Assembly: GCA_022843855.1 (NCBI GenBank)
Contig: JALHMV010000008.1
Span: 1-34,498 of the forward strand
DNA from: Patescibacteria group bacterium
GTDB taxonomy: Bacteria > Patescibacteriota > UBA1384 > 2-12-FULL-50-11
Direction: 5' to 3'
Length of the DNA: 34,498 bases
A program made the position numbers and the translations under genes. This document shows positions 27,944-34,498 of the stretch, one piece after another. The notes beneath the pieces are model-generated. The model was not told the DNA's origin, did no database searches, and was given only the letters and a program-made list of their open reading frames with translations. Each line of letters begins with the position of its first letter. The first letter of the stretch is position 1.

Positions 27944-29044
27944 TCATCCCACGTTGTTCACCTGCTGCCCTCCATCGGCCGCGATGTTCACCTGGCTCGG
28001 GTTGTTTATCTGAACAAGGTTGAATCGTCGCAAGTCTCTCAGTTGTCGGAGCGTTCGCAAGTAGATCCGATTCCAACGGTCAGCCATCTGGACGGCATTC
28101 TCGACCGCCTTCACTTCATCGACGGTTGGTCGAAACCAATAGCCATCGTTCCAACCAGATGCCTTGGCCTCTTCTTGCCGATTGAGCCTAAATTTCGTGT
28201 AGTCTGGATGCTCCTCTCTTTCTCGGGTTTGCGAACGCTTGACGGTCTGCTCTAACCAGTATTGCCATTGGAAATAGCTCTGAGTCATCATGTCGATCAA
28301 GCTCAGTTCGATCCCGCCCTTTGGCTGCCACTCGGCGATTAAGGACTCTCGAACACCTAGGTACCGGGCGATATTCCAAACTTCCTTCATGTACCCAACG
28401 GGAAATGTTATGTTGGCAGCCAGATGCCCCGATTCAAATTCCCTTCGACCTTCCACCTTAGCCAGTTCCCAAAATGTCTCCGCAAGGTTTGGTGCTAGTG
28501 ATTGAAGGCCGAGCAGGTCGATAAAGTTCAGACTGTCCACCGGCAGTCTCAGCATCTCATCAACCATTTCCTTCGCTGTCTTCTGATCAACCGGTTCATG
28601 GAAAGCTCTCTTCCGAGCCTCCTCGACAGAGAGCGAACCACCAATCGACGAACGATAATATGCAACTCGTCTGACGTAGGCTTTGTGCATTTGTCGCATC
28701 AGCGACGAATACCCTATCGACGCTTCAAAGGAATCGATAGGCACCTGAACGTTGTCACTCCCTCCCGTAGCCTTTTCAAACTCTAGCTGTTCAATTAGCC
28801 GCTGTCGTTCGTTTTCAGCCTCGAGCTGTTCTTCCAGCAAGTTGCTTCGATGGGTGGCGTGGTCATCGGTTCTGGCTCCCTGATATTTCCTGGATTCAGT
28901 AGTTGTCAAAGGCATATCCTCGACCTTCTCAAACGGGATCGATGGTATTGTCTTCGGCCTTTCCGGCATTTCCGTTGGCCGTATTGTTGGTTTAGTCTTG
29001 TCCATAGGTTTGATAGAAATGCATCCCATGCCCGATGACGACAC
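27944..29044 (-). CDS. Conserved hypothetical protein, possibly phage-associated
   Basis: Long ORF with coding-like composition; C-terminal LRQLRDLRRFNLVQINNPSQVNIAADGGQQVN; start may be internal. Confidence 0.6.
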   Translation of the reverse strand: MSSSGMGCISIKPMDKTKPTIRPTEMPERPKTIPSIPFEKVEDMPLTTTESRKYQGARTDDHATHRSNLLEEQLEAENERQRLIEQLEFEKATGGSDNVQVPIDSFEASIGYSSLMRQMHKAYVRRVAYYRSSIGGSLSVEEARKRAFHEPVDQKTAKEMVDEMLRLPVDSLNFIDLLGLQSLAPNLAETFWELAKVEGRREFESGHLAANITFPVGYMKEVWNIARYLGVRESLIAEWQPKGGIELSLIDMMTQSYFQWQYWLEQTVKRSQTREREEHPDYTKFRLNRQEEAKASGWNDGYWFRPTVDEVKAVENAVQMADRWNRIYLRTLRQLRDLRRFNLVQINNPSQVNIAADGGQQVNNVG

Positions 29045-29072
29045 TAAGCGGATTCAACAGATGCCGAAATAA

Positions 29073-29393
29073 TCAGAGTGCTCGTAGCCTGGCCCTGACT
29101 TCTCTGAGCTCGGCAAGACTGGTCCGCGTCCGCTCTTCCGCAGAATCTCGTCTAGACCTAATCCTGTCCATTGCGGCGCGAAGCTCGGCAACAAATCTTA
29201 AAGGCACGTACCGCTTCCTCTGCTTCCCCGCTTCCCGCCACATCAGGTAAAAGTAGCCTTTGTGAAGTTCGCCGCTCGAACACCGACAGTTTAACTTCCC
29301 ACACCGCACGGCCTGCCGGTACAGCCCCACATTTGGCTTCTTGCCCCGTATCTTAGGTAACGTTTTCTGCATTTTTGCTTTCTGCCAGATCAC
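29073..29393 (-). CDS. DUF6788-like small protein
   Basis: GKKPNVGLYRQAVRCGKLNCRCSSGELHKGYFYLMWREAGKQRKRYVPL. Confidence 0.65.
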   Translation of the reverse strand: MIWQKAKMQKTLPKIRGKKPNVGLYRQAVRCGKLNCRCSSGELHKGYFYLMWREAGKQRKRYVPLRFVAELRAAMDRIRSRRDSAEERTRTSLAELREVRARLRAL

Positions 29394-29399
29394 CGATTA

Positions 29400-30266
29400 T
29401 TACCCGGCTACCTCGTTTAGACTCTCTGAGCGGTTCTCGCTTCCGTGGGGACATTTCCTTATCTCGCCGTCATCGTTGTAGATGAGACCTCCATTGTGCC
29501 GGCATTCATTGCACCTTTCGGGTAACTCTTTGGACGCGGTGGCGGCTTGGTCTGAGCTGTTCCAGATACTTATGAAATAGTCGACTTTTGTCTCGTCCCT
29601 GCAAATTAGCTCCAAGTCATCATAAACAACTTCGCCAGGGTTCTGACCTTGATGGTACGGAGATTCTTTGCATCCGCGCACCGCGTCCTTCAACTGATCA
29701 ACAGTGTAACCATCGTCCAGGCGCTTCAAAACTGCTTTTTCCCGTTTCGGTCCGAAAATCGTGGCCGAGCCTTTCTCGAAAGTTGTGATCCAAAAGAGAA
29801 ACACTTCTCGGGCTTGATTCTTTCTTATTCCATTCTCTTTATTATTCTTGTCATTTTTTTGTGACGGTTCGCGTAATGATCTTGTGACGGTTGCGTCATT
29901 TATTTGTGACGCTTCCGTCATATTTTCATTACGGTTACCTGTCACAATTTCATTACGGTCGCCAGCGGCACTGTTTCGATTTCGGGCATTGAAAATCGCA
30001 ACCCGCAACCCTCTAGAATGTCCGTTTGACCAGAGGTCCTCTAAGTACCCTCGCGATCGCAAGTCCGAAAGCATATTCCGCACGGTGCCTTCCTTGAGAT
30101 TTAGTATTTCGGCAAAATGAGAGGCCGAGGCGTAGCACCCTTTCCCAACGTCATTATCAAGTGCGGATATCTGAGAAAGCAGCACCTTCTCTGTCCACGA
30201 GAGATTCATATCGTCGAAGATCTCTCGTGGAAGCCACAAGCCCGTCATGCTTTCCTTCAGAGCCAC
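29400..30266 (-). CDS. HTH-containing replication initiator-like protein
   Basis: N-terminal wHTH MALKESMTGLWLPREIFDDMNLSWTEKVLLSQISALDNDVGKGCYASASHFAEILNLKEGTVRNMLSDLRSRGYL; immediately downstream of dnaB-like gene, overlapping its end. Confidence 0.6.
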   Translation of the reverse strand: MALKESMTGLWLPREIFDDMNLSWTEKVLLSQISALDNDVGKGCYASASHFAEILNLKEGTVRNMLSDLRSRGYLEDLWSNGHSRGLRVAIFNARNRNSAAGDRNEIVTGNRNENMTEASQINDATVTRSLREPSQKNDKNNKENGIRKNQAREVFLFWITTFEKGSATIFGPKREKAVLKRLDDGYTVDQLKDAVRGCKESPYHQGQNPGEVVYDDLELICRDETKVDYFISIWNSSDQAATASKELPERCNECRHNGGLIYNDDGEIRKCPHGSENRSESLNEVAG

Positions 30267-31693
30267 TCGCGATTCCTCCCTCGTAGATCTTCAAACCGAG
30301 CAGACGTTGCGAGAAAGTGTGCCTGGGCAACCCCAGTTGGGCCATTCCGGTGCTTGGCCACAATAAGCTCTAAAGCGTTCCCGTCGGCTTGATCTGGCCG
30401 ATAAATTAGTATGACCACGTCGGCATCTTGTTCGATCGAACCCGATTCGCGGAGGTCTGAAAGAATCGGTTTCGGGGGTCGCCGGTTCTCTGGAGCCCTC
30501 GAAAGCTGCGAAAGGCACACTACCGGAACGTCAAATTCCATCGCCAGTAGCTTTAGGCCCCTCGTGAACATTTCGATCTCAAGACGCCGATTATCTTGGT
30601 GCGACGCTCTCCCGTCTGACCGCATCAATTGCAAGTAATCGACAACTACAAGATCTAGCCGCCTCCGCTTCGCTCGAATGCGACGGCATCGCGACTTAAG
30701 GGTAGCAAGCGTAAGTTCTGGACCATCATCGATAACTATCGGCAAACGCCCGATTGTAGCGGCGGCCTCCTGCGCTTTTCCCTTGTGTACTGGAGACAGA
30801 TTACCAGAGCGGAAGTCTTGAAGATTGACACGAGCTTCGCTAGCGATTAACCGATCCATACACTGACGTCCAGACATTTCTAGCGAGTTTAGCAGCACTA
30901 CGTTGCCAATTTTCGCTGCATCGAGACTGACCTGGGTCGCTAGCGCTGTTTTCCCGGCCGACGGGCGCGCTCCGATTATCGTTACGGTTCCGCCTTCTAA
31001 CCCACCAAGCAAGCGATCCAAGTCCTTTAGACCGATTCTAATGAGTTTTCTTTTATCGAAACTCTCCGCTGCTTCCAGTGATTCGGCGGCAAGCCGTGAA
31101 ATATCGAATGCCGCATCTGTGGGTCTTCCCACCGCTCGCTCAGTTAGGTCCTGCAATTCCGTTGCTGCTCGTTCTAGGATCTCCACTGCAGTTCCGTCTT
31201 CGGCGAATGCGGCATTCTGAATCACACCGCCTGCTCGAATGATCTGTCGTAAGACCGATTTCTCGCGCACAATTCTTGCGTACTCACCGATAGAATCAAA
31301 GAATGGCAACCCAAACGGTAGGTTTGAAATTGCTGTGGTTCCACCGATTCCAGAGAGAGTTCCCTCGCTCCTCAGAGTTTCGCTAACAGTTATCGGATCG
31401 ATCGGTCGATTTGCAGAAAACAATGCGGCGACCGCCTTGAAAACCGTTTGATGAATGTGCGAATAGAAGTCGTCAGCGTTTAGTAGCTCAACAGCTTCAG
31501 CCGCAATTCTCCGATCGACGAGCATCCCGCCAACCACTGCCCTTTCAGCATCAATCGCGGATGGAAGCATGTTCACCGCACCGGTCTCAATATCGAACCG
31601 ACCATACGGGTATTGCGTCGCTCTGGGAATTCTGTTTCTCGCACGAGATCCGACCATTTGATTTTTCTTGATCACATGTGGAGCCTTATGCAT
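30257..31693 (-). CDS. dnaB-like: DnaB-type replicative helicase
   Basis: LPSAIDAERAVVGGMLVDRR; GGTVTIIGARPSAGKTALATQVSLDAA; VDYLQLM; LSQLSRAPENRRPPKPILSDLRESGSIEQDADVVILIYR. ATG at 31693 overlaps the upstream stop by 8 bp. Confidence 0.85.
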   Translation of the reverse strand: MHKAPHVIKKNQMVGSRARNRIPRATQYPYGRFDIETGAVNMLPSAIDAERAVVGGMLVDRRIAAEAVELLNADDFYSHIHQTVFKAVAALFSANRPIDPITVSETLRSEGTLSGIGGTTAISNLPFGLPFFDSIGEYARIVREKSVLRQIIRAGGVIQNAAFAEDGTAVEILERAATELQDLTERAVGRPTDAAFDISRLAAESLEAAESFDKRKLIRIGLKDLDRLLGGLEGGTVTIIGARPSAGKTALATQVSLDAAKIGNVVLLNSLEMSGRQCMDRLIASEARVNLQDFRSGNLSPVHKGKAQEAAATIGRLPIVIDDGPELTLATLKSRCRRIRAKRRRLDLVVVDYLQLMRSDGRASHQDNRRLEIEMFTRGLKLLAMEFDVPVVCLSQLSRAPENRRPPKPILSDLRESGSIEQDADVVILIYRPDQADGNALELIVAKHRNGPTGVAQAHFLATSARFEDLRGRNREWL

Positions 31694-31901
31694 CGCGGTC
31701 GTGCTCCTTGCGCTTTGCGTCCTCAGCTTTCCACGATCGCGGTCGGCAAAAGTGGGCCTCGAGATCCTGGGGCCGGTAGCATACATAAGCCCCCAATCTC
31801 ACAAACGGCAAACCTTTCTTTCTAGCCCTTATAAGCGTGGCTTTGCTTAATGGCCATTCGGAGAGAACGTCTATCTCGCGAATATATTCAGTCAACTTCA
31901 T
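31686..31901 (-). CDS. AlpA/excisionase-like HTH protein
   Basis: 71 aa MKLTEYIREIDVLSEWPLSKATLIRARKKGLPFVRLGAYVCYRPQDLEAHF. Confidence 0.6.
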   Translation of the reverse strand: MKLTEYIREIDVLSEWPLSKATLIRARKKGLPFVRLGAYVCYRPQDLEAHFCRPRSWKAEDAKRKEHDRDA

Positions 31902-32022
31902 TAACGATCAACCTTCCTTTTTCGGTGATGGTGACGTTCCCGCAAAAGTGAGAACGGCGTTGACAATTTCTGCCAACACCGTCCATTAGAAACCCTTTTC
32001 TAGAGTCTACCTGTATTTATAC

Positions 32023-32850
32023 CTAGGTAGTTTTTTTCTTTCGCCCTCTTACCCTGCGAAGAAATTTATCTCGCCAATATTCAATGAGTTCGTCGTGCTC
32101 AGATATTCGCAGATAACTGTATTCCTGGGCAATTTTCTTTTCACCGTCGTAGGGCGTTAGCTTCGTAAGAAACGCCGCTTTAACTACGTTATCAGCGGAG
32201 TGAAATTCATTATTTAAAAACGCGTCAAGTAGCGCCATTGCCTGCTTACGCGTGAATTTGTTAGAGACCAGTTTCTCCTGTGAAGCCTCAGCATCCTGCA
32301 TCGCCCCCTTTATTGTTGTGCGCCTGCGTTGCCGTTCAATTTTCTTCTCACACTCATTCTTCACTCGTTCAAGAGCCTCACGATATAATGGCGATATGAG
32401 TTCGGCTTCAACGTCTAGAAGTAGCCTTTCGATCTCGACTAGAATATCGCCAACGTGCTGGTCCTTGGTGTCGTGTACGATTCGTTTTATGAAGTAACTG
32501 ATTGCCTCGGAGCGAAGAATATCTCCGGCATTCTTTATTGGAAAGTCAGCCCATACCCTGGAATCCGGGATTTCAAAACGCGGTTGAAGCAATCCAAGAA
32601 CGCGGCGAAACGTGTGGTCGGCCTCCTCATAGCTAAGGCCATGCTTGTCAATGTCACGCATTAGTTCAAAAATTACTACGAGGGTTTCTGAAGGCGTGGA
32701 CAAGTCGGACTCTGTTGCAAAAATACGATCTGCCGATGTCGCAGCGAGCCGACTTGCAATGTCAGCATTCTTCAAGAATACGGACGGGCGAAACTTGACC
32801 GCCGGTAAGAATCTTTTTTCGCTTTGAACGCCGGGATCGATCTCTGCCAT
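32023..32850 (-). CDS. Hypothetical protein
   Basis: 275-aa ORF in the integrase/replication module; no family recognised. Confidence 0.55.
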   Translation of the reverse strand: MAEIDPGVQSEKRFLPAVKFRPSVFLKNADIASRLAATSADRIFATESDLSTPSETLVVIFELMRDIDKHGLSYEEADHTFRRVLGLLQPRFEIPDSRVWADFPIKNAGDILRSEAISYFIKRIVHDTKDQHVGDILVEIERLLLDVEAELISPLYREALERVKNECEKKIERQRRRTTIKGAMQDAEASQEKLVSNKFTRKQAMALLDAFLNNEFHSADNVVKAAFLTKLTPYDGEKKIAQEYSYLRISEHDELIEYWRDKFLRRVRGRKKKTT

Positions 32851-32962
32851 TCAGAACCTCTCTGTGATTCCAACTCTGAGGTGTGATTCAACCGTCAGCG
32901 CCGTCAGAGAATCGGCGGTGTCCGCTTGTTAATTAGGCAAGCGTAAGACGGTTGAAATTTGA

Positions 32963-34195
32963 TTATTCAATTGTATCAGGCCACTGGTTCACCCTCGCAT
33001 CATTCGCCGCGTTGATTCGTGATGCCGCGTCTTGGATCACCGCTGCGTTATCAGTTGATGTGTAGTGCTTTTGCGTCGTTTCGAGACGCGAGTGTCCCGC
33101 CAGTTCCGCCGCGATACCGATCGACACGCCTCCAGACTGCAATCGTGTAACAAACGTTCGCCTCAGATCATGAAAGTGAAGTCCGTTTATATTGGCGACC
33201 TTTATGGCCGTTGCCCAAGATCGCTTGAAGTCGTTGAACGGAAACACTCTGCCAGTTTTATCAAAGTTAGCGAGTGACGCCAGCTCAGCTTTGGTCCGGT
33301 TTGTCATCGGAACGGATCGCGTTCGCTGCGTCTTGGTATGAGTACCAAGAATCTTGATAATTCCTGCTTCAAAATCAATATCTTTCCAATCGAGCGTTAG
33401 AATTTCCCCGCGTCGCAATCCAGAATCCAGGCCAAGCAATATAACTGCCTTCAGATGCGGATTGTCGGCTTCTATTTCTGCTTTAACCGTGTTTCCCTTG
33501 CGTTCGTATTCTATCATCCGCTTGCCCACACACGACGCAAGTAACCGCATTTCTTCTTCATCCGTGAGCGTCCGCGTCCGGGCGGTTTCAGCATCCGCGT
33601 CGATAGCCTTTGATCCCTTAGTGACGTTTTTCGCAATAAGGCCGGCGTCGTGAGCCTCAATCAACAAGTGCTTTAGGATCGCAAGGCCGCGATTGACCGT
33701 CGAAATCTTAATGGTATTCCGTTCCTTCGATTCGAGCTTGCCCTTTTCACCGCGTCGATCGCCTTGCTCCAAACGCCAAATTTTGTACCGGTCAAGATCA
33801 TACTTTGAGAACTTTGAAAGCGGCTTTTCACCGAAACATTCAACCAGTTGATCTATCAAAATGTGCGTCTGCCTATGAGACTTGATTCCGGCAACCTTGC
33901 GGCCCTCCTTAATTATCGCCGGCCGATAGAAATCCCGTTTTGCGTACTCCGCCCACTGTTTGAAGGTCTTTATATCACCAAGGTCAAGTCCCTTACGTTC
34001 GATATGCTGGATCAATTCGGCTTTTCTGTTTTCAACGTCATCTTTTGCATCCTGCTTCGTCGCATACTGCCACGTCTTACTCGTCTTGTTTTCGCGTTCA
34101 TCTATGTGCGTGAGCCGTAGCGTCCAGGTCTTTTCTATCCGGCCAGTATCGCCGCCTTTCTTTCCACGATTGAATATCGACTGACTGATTTTCAT
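32963..34195 (-). CDS. int: Tyrosine recombinase/integrase
   Basis: GLDSGLRRGEILTLDWKDI, GLHFHDLRRTFVTRLQSGG, AGHSRLETTQKHY; ATG at 34195 preceded by GAGGGGAG, so the track start 34348 is over-extended. Confidence 0.9.
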   Translation of the reverse strand: MKISQSIFNRGKKGGDTGRIEKTWTLRLTHIDERENKTSKTWQYATKQDAKDDVENRKAELIQHIERKGLDLGDIKTFKQWAEYAKRDFYRPAIIKEGRKVAGIKSHRQTHILIDQLVECFGEKPLSKFSKYDLDRYKIWRLEQGDRRGEKGKLESKERNTIKISTVNRGLAILKHLLIEAHDAGLIAKNVTKGSKAIDADAETARTRTLTDEEEMRLLASCVGKRMIEYERKGNTVKAEIEADNPHLKAVILLGLDSGLRRGEILTLDWKDIDFEAGIIKILGTHTKTQRTRSVPMTNRTKAELASLANFDKTGRVFPFNDFKRSWATAIKVANINGLHFHDLRRTFVTRLQSGGVSIGIAAELAGHSRLETTQKHYTSTDNAAVIQDAASRINAANDARVNQWPDTIE

Positions 34196-34215
34196 AAACT
34201 CCCCTCTGTAGAAAT

Positions 34216-34247
34216 TTGTTGGACTAAATGTTGGACTTGTTGGACTA
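34216..34247 (+). repeat. TGTTGGACT x3 (right copy of terminal repeat ttgttggactaaatgttggact plus one more unit)
   Basis: Units at 34217-34225, 34229-34237, 34238-34246; between int start and tRNA fragment. Confidence 0.75.
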
Positions 34248-34380
34248 CATCTTCGTGATAAATTGTGACAAACTGAGAAACAAGATGCAAACAGGGATAC
34301 GATAATATCCCCAATAATATTGGGCTTTATAGACCTAGCGGCCCGCATTTTCCTTATGTATCTTTAGTCAGTGTAGTTCA

Positions 34381-34425
34381 TTTGTAATCATCAGGTCGTA
34401 AGTTCGAGTCTTATCACCGGCTCCA
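34381..34425 (+). tRNA. 3' fragment of a tRNA gene (Thr-TGT-like), the displaced attachment-site remnant
   Basis: TTTGTAA anticodon-loop-like, aggtc variable loop, GTAAG-TTCGAGT-CTTAT T-arm, CACCGGC-T-CCA 3' end; no matching GCCGGTG 5' half upstream. Confidence 0.75.
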
Positions 34426-34432
34426 GTATTTA

Positions 34433-34468
34433 AGGGCATCTCAGCAGTTTTGCTGAGATGCCCTTTTT
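34433..34468 (+). terminator. Rho-independent terminator
   Basis: AGGGCATCTCAGCA-GTTT-TGCTGAGATGCCCT perfect 14-bp stem followed by T tract. Confidence 0.9.
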
Positions 34469-34473
34469 GACAA

Positions 34474-34494
34474 TGTAGCGAGAAATGTAGCGAC
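34474..34494 (+). repeat. TGTAGCGAG-AAA-TGTAGCGAC doublet, possible arm-type site of a neighbouring element
   Basis: Same 9-mer-AAA-9-mer layout as the TGTTGGACT doublet. Confidence 0.5.
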
Positions 34495-34498
34495 TTTA

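Noticed and set aside
34196-34348. N-terminal extension of the integrase in the ORF track
   Set aside because: The extension runs through the TGTTGGACT repeats, and a strong RBS precedes ATG 34195.
27944-34348. Complete prophage
   Set aside because: Only integration and replication functions were recognised; no capsid, portal, large terminase, tail or lysis genes were found.
1-34498. CRISPR array
   Set aside because: No regularly spaced repeat-spacer series was seen; the only short tandem repeats are the terminal 9-mer doublets.

Overview
The window looks like nearly all of a ~34 kb tRNA-integrated genetic element. Right end: a 3' tRNA fragment (Thr-TGT-like), a tyrosine recombinase, an excisionase-like HTH, a DnaB-type helicase and a replication-initiator-like HTH protein. 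No capsid, portal or large-terminase genes were recognised. The main cargo is a long minus-strand defence operon (~18.4 to 2.2 kb): SNF2-type helicase with C-terminal DUF3883-like region (DrmD-like), DUF262/DUF1524 GmrSD-like nuclease, ArdC-like metallopeptidase, several small accessory proteins, a DUF1156 DNA methyltransferase, a possible papain-fold protein, a small possible DNA-binding barrel protein, and a DUF499 ATPase with an N-terminal Swt1-like HEPN domain. A very large DUF4011 SF1 helicase-Vsr-like nuclease (Hhe-like) lies divergently. The most unusual observations are: (1) two extra truncated copies of the 5' end of the DUF1156 methyltransferase gene, each separated by one accessory gene, which looks like a serial gene-capture hotspot inside a defence operon. 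One copy is still an open 56-aa frame and carries mostly synonymous divergence. (2) A 9-mer-AAA-9-mer doublet (TGTTGGACT-AAA-TGTTGGACT) at both element ends, with an architecturally identical but different doublet (TGTAGCGAG-AAA-TGTAGCGAC) just beyond the tRNA fragment, suggesting a tandem second element. (3) A candidate structured RNA at ~26.39-26.55 kb. (4) A small XRE regulator with an RBS-enclosing inverted repeat and a 22-bp perfect palindrome upstream. All family assignments are from motif reading only; no searches were run.
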